In this document: piece after piece, positions 27,877 through 36,884 of the stretch | Position numbering within the stretch: the stretch's first letter is position 1 | Layout: every line of letters starts with the position of its first letter | NCBI RefSeq assembly: GCF_008932435.1 | Contig: NZ_WBWE01000010.1 | Coordinates: 124,001 to 188,000 of the forward strand | Direction: 5' to 3' | Length of the DNA stretch: 64,000 nucleotides | Source of the DNA: Brucella pseudintermedia | GTDB taxonomy: Bacteria > Pseudomonadota > Alphaproteobacteria > Rhizobiales > Rhizobiaceae | Translations under genes and position numbers: made by a program | The notes under the pieces: model-generated | Database searches by the model: none | Told to the model about the DNA's origin: nothing | What the model saw: the letters and a program-made list of their open reading frames with translations, nothing else

Positions 27877-29292
27877 CTATCCCCGCCAGATGGGCAGGTG
27901 CAGTTCAGCGATCAATCCGCCTGATGGATCGTTTTTTAGAAGAATATCGCCTGCATTGGCACGCGCCACGTTGCGGGCGATAGTCAAGCCCAGACCGAAG
28001 CCGCCTGAGTCCCGATTTCGGGACTTTTCCGCCCGGTTGAAGGGTTTGAACATTTCTTCGATCTGGTCTGGGGGAATTCCCGGTCCATTGTCCTTCACGC
28101 TCATCACGAGCTCTTTATTGTCCTGGCGGAGCGCCAGTTTCGCTTTGCCGCCATAGGCAATGGCGTTGTCAATGAGGTTGGTGATGCTGCGCTGAACAGA
28201 GACTGGCTGACAATAAGCTATGGCATCCAGCATGTCAGAATTTCTTTCATCCAGCGTTGCCTCCGGATAGTTATCTGCGATGGAAAGGAGAAGCGACCAG
28301 AGATCGACCTTTTCCTTTTGTTCATTGGCCAGTTCTGATGTCGCAAAATCAATGACCGAACGAGAAATCGCTTCTATATCGTTGATATCCTTAGCCAGCG
28401 ACTTTGAGAGGGCTTCATCTTCAACAAGAGCCAGGCGAAGCCGGATTCGCGTGAGCGGGGTGCGCAGGTCATGCGCAAGGGCAGCGGCAAGTTGCTCGCG
28501 TTCAGCCACATAATCGAGAAGCTTCGATTGCATCGTATTCACGGCACGCGCAGCGGCTTTGTATTCCCTGCTTCCGTCTTCGGGCAACGGGGAGCTCTTC
28601 AAATCGCCTCCGATCCGGTGTACGGCGCGTTCGAGTACGCGATAAGGTGCTGTAAGACGGCGCGTTGCCCATATTGCGACAAGAATAACGCTGAGCACCA
28701 CAAGCGCGAAAAGTGGGATGGTTTCGGTCGTGATGATTGGATCAGCCGGAGTGATCCGCGTGGTAAAATTGATCCAGCGCCCGTCGCCGAATTGCAGGGA
28801 CGTCGTCAGGCTGGCACCCAGATTTGCTGTTGCCGCGAGATCGTTGATCTGCTTTTCGACATCGCCGATATCACTGCTGTCAGTGGTCTGCACAACGGCA
28901 GTGTGGGCTCCAAGCGCAAGTTTATCCCTGCGTATGCGGGCATCGACAACGCCAAAGCGTGCGAGACGTGCGACAAGAACATCTTCGAGCTCGGCAAGGT
29001 CTTCTTCACTCGCCAGAACGGTTGGAACGTCCGGCTGGGTGGTAATGGTGATGCCCTGGCCCGAACTAGCGAGGCGGGAAGCAAGATTGTTCCAGTCGCT
29101 GACCGGGGTGGTGTTGAGAAGCTTGACGAGCGATGTCGCTCTTTCGCTGAGCCGGAAGAGTTCCAACGCATTGTTGGCGTCCTTGCGGTCCTGCGAGACA
29201 ATCCAGAGTGTTGCGATCTGAGTAATCAGGAGGCCGCTGATCAGAATAGTGAGCAGCCAGCTCGGTAAGGAGCGCGGAAACGGAAATCTCAT
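27877..29292 (-). CDS. Sensor histidine kinase, EnvZ-like
   Basis: The 471-residue inner-membrane kinase has two transmembrane helices (about 12-33 and 192-210) flanking a 155-residue periplasmic sensor, then HAMP. The phospho-accepting H274 lies in AALAHDLRTPLTRIRLR, and ATP-binding boxes are NLIDNAIAYGG, DNGPGIP and GFGLGLTIA. Its start overlaps the response regulator stop by four bases. The signal is unknown; the divergent genes encode small exported proteins, suggesting an envelope stress. Confidence 0.88.
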   Translation of the reverse strand: MRFPFPRSLPSWLLTILISGLLITQIATLWIVSQDRKDANNALELFRLSERATSLVKLLNTTPVSDWNNLASRLASSGQGITITTQPDVPTVLASEEDLAELEDVLVARLARFGVVDARIRRDKLALGAHTAVVQTTDSSDIGDVEKQINDLAATANLGASLTTSLQFGDGRWINFTTRITPADPIITTETIPLFALVVLSVILVAIWATRRLTAPYRVLERAVHRIGGDLKSSPLPEDGSREYKAAARAVNTMQSKLLDYVAEREQLAAALAHDLRTPLTRIRLRLALVEDEALSKSLAKDINDIEAISRSVIDFATSELANEQKEKVDLWSLLLSIADNYPEATLDERNSDMLDAIAYCQPVSVQRSITNLIDNAIAYGGKAKLALRQDNKELVMSVKDNGPGIPPDQIEEMFKPFNRAEKSRNRDSGGFGLGLTIARNVARANAGDILLKNDPSGGLIAELHLPIWRG

Positions 29293-30005
29293 TCCATCTC
29301 GACCTCGTGGCCAAACTGATAGCCGCCACCACGAATAGTAAGGATCATTTTCGGGGAACGGGAATCGTCGTTCAGCTTGCGCCTCAACCGGCTGATGAGG
29401 ATATCGACACTACGATCATAGCCATACACCGCCTGATTGCCGGCCATTTCCATCAACTGATCGCGGCTGAGTATGTGCTGCGAGCTTTTGACGAAGGCTT
29501 CGAGGAGATTGAACTCGGCAGTCGTAAGCTCGACACGCACGTCTGACGGCGACGTGAGCCGCCTGCGTGCGCAGTCGAGCGTCCAGCCCGCAAAGCGATA
29601 GCTATGCGTCACGGGGCGACTGGGAGCACGGTTGTTTTCCAGGCGCCTGAGCACGGCACGGATACGGGCCAGAAGCTCGCGCGGATCGAATGGTTTGGCC
29701 AGATAATCGTCGGCGCCGATTTCCAGGCCGAGTATCTTGTCGGCAGAATCGGCAATTGCCGTCAGCATAATGATCGGCACGCGCGAATGGCGGCGGATAT
29801 CCTGGCAGATCTCAATGCCGCTTTTGCCGGGAAGCATAACATCGAGAATAAGCAGATCAACCGCCGTCCGGCTCATCACGTCCTGCATTTCTTCGCCGCT
29901 ATGGGCAATTGAAACGCGCATGCCGCGCCGTTTGAGAAACTCATGCAGAAGGTCACATATGTCCTTATCGTCATCGACAATCAGAACGTGGGCGTCTTCT
30001 TTCAA
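29289..30005 (-). CDS. OmpR-family response regulator
   Basis: The 238-residue protein has a receiver domain with phospho-acceptor D55 (LLILDVMLPG) and acidic D11-D13, the switch lysine in LAKPFD, and an OmpR-type winged helix (RSVDILISRLRRKLNDD). TTG at 30005 gives the usual family length; an upstream ATG at 30155 would add 50 residues unlike the family. Partner of the adjacent kinase. Confidence 0.87.
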   Translation of the reverse strand: MKEDAHVLIVDDDKDICDLLHEFLKRRGMRVSIAHSGEEMQDVMSRTAVDLLILDVMLPGKSGIEICQDIRRHSRVPIIMLTAIADSADKILGLEIGADDYLAKPFDPRELLARIRAVLRRLENNRAPSRPVTHSYRFAGWTLDCARRRLTSPSDVRVELTTAEFNLLEAFVKSSQHILSRDQLMEMAGNQAVYGYDRSVDILISRLRRKLNDDSRSPKMILTIRGGGYQFGHEVEME

Positions 30006-30212
30006 TTTGCAGTATCCGTAATTGCCTGTGGTTGCGAGATAGTAGCGCTGGAATTGCGTCGATAAAAAGCCGCGGCAATGGTTTTCAACCAGCAATTGGA
30101 TGACGCTACAATTGAGAAACAAATTGCAACAGATGCGAAAAACAAGGGCAAACAAGCCGTGTCATAACGGTACCGCTGAAGAAACTGAAGTCCAATGAAA
30201 GATTGAATTCGT

Positions 30213-30593
30213 ATGTTCAGATCGGTTCTTATATCGAAAACAGCAGCGAAAGCGTTTCTTTCAACACTTTGTCTTGCGGGTCTGCTGTCCTTCCCGCTTC
30301 CCAACGGAGCAATGGCAGCTCAACTCGTAACACGCAGCGAACGGTGTGACAGGCTTCAGCATCAACTGCAAACCGCGCTTTCCGGCCGCCCCGAAACCCG
30401 GCAGGCCCGTCAGGCAGAGACCTTGCAGAAGAGAGGGATGAAATTCTGCGCAAGCAGAAGAGAGGCGCAAGGCTTGCGAGCTTACGCCGAAGCCCTCAAG
30501 CTTCTAGGGGTCAAACCTGACATTGCCGATACAGGCGGACAGGAAAGGGCCTTACCTCCGGCGGGGAAGACCCCGAACGGAAAACCCAATTGA
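30213..30593 (+). CDS. Small exported protein, unknown function
   Basis: The 126-residue product has a signal peptide cleaved near GAMA-AQLV, then a helical, charged mature part containing two Cys (RCDRLQ and KFCASR) that could form a disulfide. I do not recognise a family. It is encoded 11 bp before the Lys/His-rich exported protein and divergent to the two-component genes, suggesting one regulated unit. Confidence 0.6.
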   Translation: MFRSVLISKTAAKAFLSTLCLAGLLSFPLPNGAMAAQLVTRSERCDRLQHQLQTALSGRPETRQARQAETLQKRGMKFCASRREAQGLRAYAEALKLLGVKPDIADTGGQERALPPAGKTPNGKPN

Positions 30594-30604
30594 GGAACTG
30601 GAAA

Positions 30605-30811
30605 ATGAAGAAGTCCCTTATTTCTGCTCTTGGTGTGGCCGCTGTTCTGGGCCTGTCCGCTCCCGTCCTGACCGCAAGTGCTGCTAACGCAGCCCCGGCT
30701 GCTGCAACGCACACGACGGCGGCCAAGCATCATGCAAAGAAGACTGCTCACAAGAAGCATCACACCGCTAAGAAGTCGCACAAGAAGGCCGCTCCGGCCA
30801 AGAAGTACTAA
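30605..30811 (+). CDS. Lys/His/Ala-rich exported protein resembling acid-shock protein Asr
   Basis: The 68-residue product has a signal peptide cleaved near residues 27-32. Its mature part is built of Lys, His, Ala and Thr (AKHHAKKTAHKKHH, then KKSHKKAAPAKKY). This composition and order match the enterobacterial acid-inducible periplasmic protein Asr, though such low-complexity likeness may not mean common ancestry. The ATG at 30605 follows GAGGAACTGGAAA. The nearby two-component pair is a natural candidate regulator, as RstAB is for asr in Escherichia coli. Confidence 0.65.
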   Translation: MKKSLISALGVAAVLGLSAPVLTASAANAAPAAATHTTAAKHHAKKTAHKKHHTAKKSHKKAAPAKKY

Positions 30812-30865
30812 GCTTTCCGCTTTGTGCGATAATCGACGGCTCCCTCGCAGTCGGTTTTTGCCACC

Positions 30866-30920
30866 AAAGGCCGTTGCTTGTCGGACATGAAATGTCCGAT
30901 TTGCAGCGGCCTTTTCTTTT
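30866..30920 (+). terminator. Nested-hairpin terminator after the exported protein genes
   Basis: An outer stem (AAAGGCCGTTGC with GCAGCGGCCTTTT, one mismatch) encloses a perfect eight-base hairpin (TCGGACAT-gaa-ATGTCCGA). A T-rich tail follows. It is strong and unusually elaborate. Confidence 0.75.
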
Positions 30921-30988
30921 ATGCGCCGAGAGGGTGGGCTTGCCGAAACTGGCCCGACCACCATATTTCTGCTTGTGCATTGGGAGCT

Positions 30989-31351
30989 GTGGCTTTGACG
31001 ACGATTGTTTTAAAGCGTATTTACGATGCTCCTTCGCCGGACGATGGCTATCGTGTCCTTGTGGATCGGGTTTGGCCGCGTGGCATGACGAAGGAAAAGG
31101 CAGATATAGATTTATGGGCCAAGGATATTGCTCCGTCAGCCGAACTTCGCAAATGGTTCTGCCACGATCCGGCGAAATGGAACGATTTTCAGAAAAAGTA
31201 TCGTGAAGAGCTTGAAAACAACAGGCCCGCACTGAAAGAGCTGATCGTCCGGGCTGGGGAGAAAGGCGGCCGTCTGACGCTGTTGTATGGAGCGAAAGAC
31301 GAGGAGCACAATCAGGCTGTGGTTCTGCATGCGTTCATGCAGTCGTTGTAA
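30989..31351 (+). CDS. DUF488 family protein
   Basis: The product of about 120 residues matches the YeaO-like DUF488 family (LKRIYDAPSPDDGYRVLVDRVWPRG, with DLWAKDIAPSAELRKWF). The function is not established; the family is linked to rhodanese-like folds. The start is uncertain: GTG 30989 or TTG 30995, the latter better spaced from GGGAG. A longer frame from 30878 would run through the upstream terminator and is rejected. Confidence 0.75.
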   Translation: MALTTIVLKRIYDAPSPDDGYRVLVDRVWPRGMTKEKADIDLWAKDIAPSAELRKWFCHDPAKWNDFQKKYREELENNRPALKELIVRAGEKGGRLTLLYGAKDEEHNQAVVLHAFMQSL

Positions 31352-31372
31352 GCTGTCTGACGGAAATGCATG

Positions 31373-32026
31373 TCAATCTCGGCCATATTCTGGAGCTCCA
31401 AGCGGGAATAGATGGCGGAATGGCCGTGCTTCGTCCAGAGCGCGGGCATAGCTCGGACGCGCAAGCAGACGTCTGCGGTAGGCCCATACATTGGTGAATT
31501 CCTTGTCTATGGCATATGTCCAATCTGCGTAGAGCAGGGAAGGAGCCGCGGCACAGTCAGCCAGACTGAACGCATCACCGGAAACCCACTCACGTCCCGC
31601 CATATGCCGATCAAGAAAGGCATAGGCCGTATCGAACATCGCTCGCCAGCGATCCCCGCCGTCGTCATGTTCTCGGCCGAGCGCAATATAGACAAGCCGC
31701 TGCTGTGGGTAATTTATGTAGTTATCGAAGAAGCGATCCCACATGCGCACATCGGCGCTGACAAGCGGGTCCGACGGGATCAAGCGTCTGGAATGGGGAT
31801 AGGCCGCTTCGAGGTATTCAATTATTCCCGTTGCTTCGAAGACCAGTTTTCCATTGTGCGTCAGGATGGGAAACTTGCCAAAAGGCCAAAGCGCGGCGAA
31901 CTCGCTTGCGATCGGTTCGGTGCCGTCCAGCGTTCGAGCTTCGAAGGCTATGTCCTTTTCATAGAAGGCCGCTATGGCCTTCTGACAATAAGACGAGAAA
32001 GGATGCATGTAGAGTTTTAGCGACAT
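31373..32026 (-). CDS. Glutathione S-transferase family protein
   Basis: The 217-residue protein has an N-terminal thioredoxin-like domain (MHPFSSYCQKAIAAFYEKDI, cis-Pro in FPILTHNGKLVFEATGIIEYL) and a helical C-terminal domain (FSLADCAAAPSL). It probably conjugates or reduces electrophiles with glutathione. A GGAGG ribosome site precedes the ATG. It is convergent with DUF488 and downstream of dctD. Confidence 0.85.
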   Translation of the reverse strand: MSLKLYMHPFSSYCQKAIAAFYEKDIAFEARTLDGTEPIASEFAALWPFGKFPILTHNGKLVFEATGIIEYLEAAYPHSRRLIPSDPLVSADVRMWDRFFDNYINYPQQRLVYIALGREHDDGGDRWRAMFDTAYAFLDRHMAGREWVSGDAFSLADCAAAPSLLYADWTYAIDKEFTNVWAYRRRLLARPSYARALDEARPFRHLFPLGAPEYGRD

Positions 32027-32056
32027 CTTGGTCCTCCGTGCCGATGCAGATAAACC

Positions 32057-33409
32057 TCAATCGCCGTTGCTGCGATAATCCGCTCGATTGATGCCATGGC
32101 GCTGCATCTTATCGTAAAAAGTCTTTCTTGGAATACCAAGTGCCTCAATGGTTTCCTGTACATTGCCGTTATGCGCGGCAAGCGTTTCGCGAATTATCGT
32201 TTCTTCATAGCGCTCCAGCCGTTTGGGAAGCGGCTCCTGATCGCTGATCGCCGGAGCCAGAAAATGGTCCGGTTTTGCAACGCCAAGGGCTATGCGGTCG
32301 GCAAAATGGGCGAGTTCGCGGACGTTTCCCGGCCAGTCGTGGCTCATAAGATAGCGCTGCACAGATGCGTCGATTACAGGCACATCGCGGTTGAAGCGTT
32401 TTGCAGCGCGCGACAGGAAATGCGCGAACAGCAACGGAATATCCGGTCGCCTTTCCCTCAGCGGCGGAATGGAAAGGGTGACGACATTCAACCTGTAATA
32501 AAGGTCTTCACGGAAGTCGCCTCTCTGGGCAGGGTCTGCCAGATCGATTTTTGCCGCCGCCACGACGCGAAGGTCGACCGGGCGAACTTCGTTTGTACCG
32601 AGAGGAGCGATTTCCCGCATCTCAAGGACACGCAGCATTTTTACCTGTGTTGCAGCAGGCATGCTTTCAATTTCATCCAGAAACAGCGTGCCTCCGCTTG
32701 CATGTTCAATCCGTCCCAGCCGCTTTTTCTGCGCCCCGGTGAAGGCGCCCGCCTCATGGCCGAACAACTCGCTTTCAATCACCGTTTCGGGCAAGGCGCC
32801 GCAGTTGAGCGCAACGAAATTTCCTTTGCGGCGACGGCTCCAATTGTGCAGCAATTGTGCGACAACCTCCTTGCCGCTACCCGTTTCGCCAGCCACGAGC
32901 ACATCCACATCGGTATCGGCTATATCTCGCAAGGTACGGCGCAAGTGTTCCATCGCGGGCGTCTGGCCGATCAGGGGCAAATCGCCTTCCACATTTTGCG
33001 CAGATTCGCGCAATGCGCGGTTTTCAAGGACCAACTGACGCTTTTCCCAAGCGCGGCGGATGCTGTGCACCAGCCTGTCAGTTGCGAACGGCTTGGCAAT
33101 GAAATCATAAGCGCCTTCCTGGATGGCCTGCACGGCCATCGGAATATCACCGTGACCAGTGATCAGGATGACGGGCAGTTCGGCGTCAATCGCCTTTATC
33201 CGCGCGAAGAGCTGAAGACCATCGATTTGCGGCATGCGCACATCCGTGACGACGACGCCGTCGTAAGCAGACGTAACCCTATTCAGGGTTTCCAGTGCGT
33301 TCGGAAAATCTGCAACACCGAAACCGGCAAGCTCGAGCGTCTGCCGGGTGGCGCGCCGCAGCGCCCTGTCGTCATCGACCAGAATAACGGAGGGGGATTT
33401 ATCCATCAT
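32057..33409 (-). CDS. dctD: C4-dicarboxylate response regulator DctD (sigma-54 activator)
   Basis: The 450-residue NtrC-family activator has a receiver domain (phospho-acceptor D56 in VVVTDVRMP), an AAA+ domain with Walker A GETGSGKE and the sigma-54 contact motif GAFTGA, and a Fis-type C-terminal helix-turn-helix ([19 protein letters not shown]). DctD phosphorylated by DctB drives dctA transcription. It overlaps dctB by four bases (ATGA). Specific naming rests on the neighbouring dctB and dctA genes. Confidence 0.92.
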   Translation of the reverse strand: MMDKSPSVILVDDDRALRRATRQTLELAGFGVADFPNALETLNRVTSAYDGVVVTDVRMPQIDGLQLFARIKAIDAELPVILITGHGDIPMAVQAIQEGAYDFIAKPFATDRLVHSIRRAWEKRQLVLENRALRESAQNVEGDLPLIGQTPAMEHLRRTLRDIADTDVDVLVAGETGSGKEVVAQLLHNWSRRRKGNFVALNCGALPETVIESELFGHEAGAFTGAQKKRLGRIEHASGGTLFLDEIESMPAATQVKMLRVLEMREIAPLGTNEVRPVDLRVVAAAKIDLADPAQRGDFREDLYYRLNVVTLSIPPLRERRPDIPLLFAHFLSRAAKRFNRDVPVIDASVQRYLMSHDWPGNVRELAHFADRIALGVAKPDHFLAPAISDQEPLPKRLERYEETIIRETLAAHNGNVQETIEALGIPRKTFYDKMQRHGINRADYRSNGD

Positions 33410-35259
33410 GCTTTTCTCAATTCGATGCGGAAAATCGTGCCGGCTGGGCTGCTTTCGGCGGAAATCGCCCCGCCATAGTCGGTGACGATTTCCTTGACGA
33501 TCACAAGGCCAAGGCCGAGTCCTTTTTCCTTCGAGGTATTAAAAGGGGAAAACAGATTGTCGCGAATGTGCTGCGGCATGCCTGATCCGTTATCGGAGAC
33601 GGTGACGATGACTTTGTCGTTCTCCACAAAAGTTCGGACTTCTATTCGACCGTCATTTTCTTTTGTATCAACTGCTTCCAGTGCATTCTGAAACAGATTT
33701 ATGAAGACCTGTTCGAGTCTGATGGAATGCCCGATGACGCGAAGTTCGGACGGCGGTAAAGCAACGTCGAGCTGGTCCATCCGTCCGGAAAAACGGCTGC
33801 GCAACAGTACAAGAGCTCCTGAAATAACCTTGCTGAGCGAGGTTGGCTCGGAAGGAGAGCGTCCCTTTCTCGCAAGCGCTTTTAGATCACCTGTAATTGT
33901 GCCGATGCGATCTGTCAGTGCCGCGATTTCGCTGAGGTTTTCAATCGCATCCGAAAGCCGCTGACGTTCAATGAAGGTTTTCGCGTTGTCTGCATAAGCG
34001 CGAATGGTTGCAACCGGTTGATTGATTTCATGCGCCACGCCTGCCGCGACCTGGCCCATGATAGCGAGGCGATTGGCATGAACAAGATCTTGCTGCACGC
34101 CTTGCAGCATCGTTTCGGTGCGGCGGTGGTCGCTGATCTCGGCTTGCAGCCTGTCCCGCGCCAAACTGAGGTCGCGGGTGCGTTCCTTCACACGCTCTTC
34201 AAGTTCCATCCGTGTGCGTCGGGCGTCGACAATGCGGGCCGCGAGCTTCTGTCGGCGCCGCAGGAGCAGCCCGGCAAAGCTTGCGATCGCTGCCAGAACG
34301 ATAAAGGCGAACAGCCGGGCTTCTCGGACCGAGGCAGGAATTTGCGGACGAATTGGTGCGAGACTGTACATTTGCCAGGGAGTGGAGGGCACGGTAGAGC
34401 GGATTGCGAGAAAATCGGTATTGCGGGCACGCCCCGGCAATAATGCGTCGATCAGCAGAAAATCGCCGCTTTCAAACGATGTGGCCGAGAGCGGCAACGG
34501 TTTCAACGGCGCGTCTCCAAACTGCAGGCTGTCGCGGATGGACTGAATCCGTTCCTGGTCCATCGACCCAATAGTCATGAACCGCCACGACGGCAGGCTC
34601 GTAATCAGCACTATGTTGCGTTCGTCCGTTACGAAGGTCGGACGGCCGGTATCGTTCCAGTCGCTTTCGAGACGGTCGAATTCCAGTTTCACGACGATGA
34701 CGCCGAGCGGACCATTTGGGCCGTCAATGCGACGCGAAATGTAGAGGCCAGGGCGATTGCTGGTATTGCCCAGCGCGAAATACTCGGTGTCCCTGTTTTT
34801 CAATGCGTCGTGAAAATAGGGGCGGAAATTATAGTCGTTGCCAACGAAGCTATCCGGCTCGCGCCAGTTGCTTGCGGCAACGGCGACGCCATCCATGCCA
34901 ACAAGATAGATCACCGCTGCTTGTGTGCCACGCGCCAGCGTCTCCAGTTTTTCGTTCAGGGGACTGATCGTTGCCGCCGTTTTGTCTTGCAATGCGACTT
35001 CCAGAGCCTTGTCCTTTGACAGAACCAGAGGCAAGGCGCGCTGCTTTTCGAGAACTGCACGCAGCAATGCCGTATTGAGGTTGGCGTCGATCCGGGCCTG
35101 CTCGCTTAATGCCAGCATGGCTTTGTCGCGCGCCAGGTCGCCCACGATCCAGAAAGCGAGTGAGAAAATCACAGCCCAAAACAATCCAAACAGCGCCCAT
35201 GTACGGTTGGAGTTTGCGGGTTGTGACAAAATACCGGCGGACGAAGGGGGCGAGTTCAT
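33406..35259 (-). CDS. dctB: C4-dicarboxylate sensor kinase DctB
   Basis: The 617-residue membrane kinase has two transmembrane segments (about 20-40 and 316-334) around a large periplasmic double-PAS-like sensor ([14 protein letters not shown]). A coiled coil follows, then phospho-accepting H410 ([21 protein letters not shown]) and ATP-binding boxes ([25 protein letters not shown]). It senses succinate, fumarate or malate outside the inner membrane. The start is not certain: ATG 35259 is used, TTG 35286 is possible; neither has a good ribosome site. The candidate DctD site at 35260-35276 abuts the start. Confidence 0.92.
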   Translation of the reverse strand: MNSPPSSAGILSQPANSNRTWALFGLFWAVIFSLAFWIVGDLARDKAMLALSEQARIDANLNTALLRAVLEKQRALPLVLSKDKALEVALQDKTAATISPLNEKLETLARGTQAAVIYLVGMDGVAVAASNWREPDSFVGNDYNFRPYFHDALKNRDTEYFALGNTSNRPGLYISRRIDGPNGPLGVIVVKLEFDRLESDWNDTGRPTFVTDERNIVLITSLPSWRFMTIGSMDQERIQSIRDSLQFGDAPLKPLPLSATSFESGDFLLIDALLPGRARNTDFLAIRSTVPSTPWQMYSLAPIRPQIPASVREARLFAFIVLAAIASFAGLLLRRRQKLAARIVDARRTRMELEERVKERTRDLSLARDRLQAEISDHRRTETMLQGVQQDLVHANRLAIMGQVAAGVAHEINQPVATIRAYADNAKTFIERQRLSDAIENLSEIAALTDRIGTITGDLKALARKGRSPSEPTSLSKVISGALVLLRSRFSGRMDQLDVALPPSELRVIGHSIRLEQVFINLFQNALEAVDTKENDGRIEVRTFVENDKVIVTVSDNGSGMPQHIRDNLFSPFNTSKEKGLGLGLVIVKEIVTDYGGAISAESSPAGTIFRIELRKA

Positions 35260-35276
35260 TATCGCAATGTGCAATA
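35260..35276. promoter_or_regulatory. Second, weaker candidate DctD site
   Basis: TATCGCA-atg-TGCAATA is an inverted repeat with one mismatch, carrying the same GCA/TGC core as the stronger site 26 bp downstream. Tandem DctD sites upstream of dctA are known in rhizobia. Its overlap with the dctB start makes the call tentative. Confidence 0.4.
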
Positions 35277-35301
35277 TTTCAGACAACTGATAAACAGAAA
35301 T

Positions 35302-35317
35302 GTGCGGATAATCGCAC
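35302..35317. promoter_or_regulatory. Candidate DctD upstream activation site
   Basis: GTGCGGATAATCGCAC contains a perfect GTGCG/CGCAC inverted repeat, close to rhizobial DctD sites built on TGTGCG and CGCACA half-sites. It is about 80 bp upstream of the sigma-54 promoter. Confidence 0.65.
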
Positions 35318-35390
35318 TTTTCATGCGGGCTATTTACTGAGTGGCATTTTTAGTCTCACTAAAACAAAGGGTTAGGGGCTGCCCGCAAAC

Positions 35391-35406
35391 TGGCACGGAC
35401 ATTGCA
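35391..35406 (+). promoter_or_regulatory. Sigma-54 promoter of dctA
   Basis: TGGCACGGACATTGCA matches the sigma-54 consensus exactly: the TGGCACG -24 element, a four-base spacer and TTGCA at -12. It lies 94 bp before the dctA start, suiting DctD-dependent transcription. Confidence 0.93.
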
Positions 35407-35499
35407 ATCAGCTCAGCAGCGGTTCTGATCGCTGAAACTTGAGACTGAATGGCTCGGGAGGTTGGACCTAGGTCCAGACTGGGCCGAACGGAGGACGTC

Positions 35500-36834
35500 A
35501 TGATTGCAGTACCGACGGGCACCGCGGCTTCGCCGCGCGGTCCCATCCCCTTTTACAAGCATCTTTATGTACAGGTTTTGGCGGCTATTGCTGCCGGTAT
35601 TCTCCTTGGGCATTTTTATCCCGAACTGGGCACACAGCTGAAACCGCTTGGCGATGCGTTCATCAAGCTCGTGAAAATGATCATCGCACCGGTTATCTTC
35701 CTAACCGTTGCAACCGGCATCGCCGGTATGACCGACATGAAGAAGGTCGGTCGTGTTGCCGGTAAGGCGATGATCTACTTCCTGACATTCTCGACATTCG
35801 CCCTGATTGTCGGGCTTGTCGTTGCCAACCTTGTGCAGCCGGGTTCGGGCATGCATATCGACCCGGCTTCGCTCGATCCAAAGGCCGTTGCCAATTATGC
35901 GGCCAAGGCGCACGAACAGACCATTACGGGCTTCCTGAGCAACATAATTCCGACGACAATTGTCGGCGCATTCGCTGATGGCGACATTCTGCAAGTGCTG
36001 TTCTTCTCGGTTTTGTTCGGTATCGCATTGGCTCTGGTCGGAGACAAGGGCAAGCCGGTTACCGATTTCCTTCATGTCTTGACCGCGCCGGTTTTCAAAC
36101 TGGTTGCGATACTGATGAAGGCCGCGCCAATCGGTGCTTTTGGCGCAATGGCGTTCACCATAGGCAAATATGGCATCGGTTCGATTGCTAATCTCGCGCT
36201 GTTGATCGGTACATTCTATCTCACGTCCGTCTTGTTCGTGCTTGTCGTTCTGGGAGCGGTCGCCCGCTACAATGGTTTCTCAATCCTCGCGCTCATTCGC
36301 TACATCAAGGAAGAACTGCTTCTGGTTCTGGGCACTTCTTCATCTGAAGCGGCGCTCCCGGCGCTGATGGACAAGATGGAAAAGGCCGGCTGCAAGCGTT
36401 CGGTCGTGGGGCTGGTCATTCCGACCGGCTATTCGTTCAATCTGGATGGCACCAATATCTACATGACATTGGCGGCGCTTTTCATTGCGCAGGCGACGGA
36501 TATTCCACTGTCTCTGGGCGATCAGATTTTGCTGCTGCTGGTGGCCATGCTGAGCTCCAAGGGGGCGGCCGGTATTACAGGCGCGGGGTTCATTACACTG
36601 GCGGCGACTTTGTCCGTCGTTCCCGCGGTTCCCGTTGCAGGCATGGCCCTGATCCTCGGCATCGATCGCTTCATGTCGGAATGCCGGGCGCTGACAAACC
36701 TCGTCGGCAACGCAGTGGCAACCATTGTAGTGGCGCGTTGGGAAAATGAGCTCGATGCGGACAAGCTGGCCGCAGCGATGAACGGAGCGCCTCTCGTCAC
36801 AGACGTTGCTCCGCAGCTGGAACCCGCCGAATAA
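35500..36834 (+). CDS. dctA: C4-dicarboxylate:cation symporter DctA
   Basis: The 444-residue inner-membrane carrier of the glutamate/dicarboxylate symporter family imports succinate, fumarate and malate. Family marks include the re-entrant Ser-rich loop [18 protein letters not shown], the [18 protein letters not shown] motif and [17 protein letters not shown]. The ATG at 35500 follows GGAGG by five bases. It is divergent from dctBD behind a sigma-54 promoter and followed by a bidirectional terminator. Confidence 0.95.
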   Translation: MIAVPTGTAASPRGPIPFYKHLYVQVLAAIAAGILLGHFYPELGTQLKPLGDAFIKLVKMIIAPVIFLTVATGIAGMTDMKKVGRVAGKAMIYFLTFSTFALIVGLVVANLVQPGSGMHIDPASLDPKAVANYAAKAHEQTITGFLSNIIPTTIVGAFADGDILQVLFFSVLFGIALALVGDKGKPVTDFLHVLTAPVFKLVAILMKAAPIGAFGAMAFTIGKYGIGSIANLALLIGTFYLTSVLFVLVVLGAVARYNGFSILALIRYIKEELLLVLGTSSSEAALPALMDKMEKAGCKRSVVGLVIPTGYSFNLDGTNIYMTLAALFIAQATDIPLSLGDQILLLLVAMLSSKGAAGITGAGFITLAATLSVVPAVPVAGMALILGIDRFMSECRALTNLVGNAVATIVVARWENELDADKLAAAMNGAPLVTDVAPQLEPAE

Positions 36835-36856
36835 TAGTGATGACTTGAAAAGAAAC

Positions 36857-36880
36857 GGCCCGCTTGTCGCGGGCCATTTC
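36857..36880. terminator. Bidirectional terminator between dctA and ndh
   Basis: GGCCCGC and GCGGGCC form a perfect seven-base stem with a five-base loop between the convergent stops. Short A and T runs flank it. Confidence 0.75.
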
Positions 36881-36884
36881 GTAT

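Noticed and set aside
30878-30988. N-terminal extension of the DUF488 gene with four Cys
   Set aside because: It would run through a strong terminator hairpin and is not part of the DUF488 domain; a start near 30989-30995 is favoured.
32096-33478. 460-codon plus-strand frame
   Set aside because: Antisense to dctD, whose receiver, AAA+ and Fis domains are clear.
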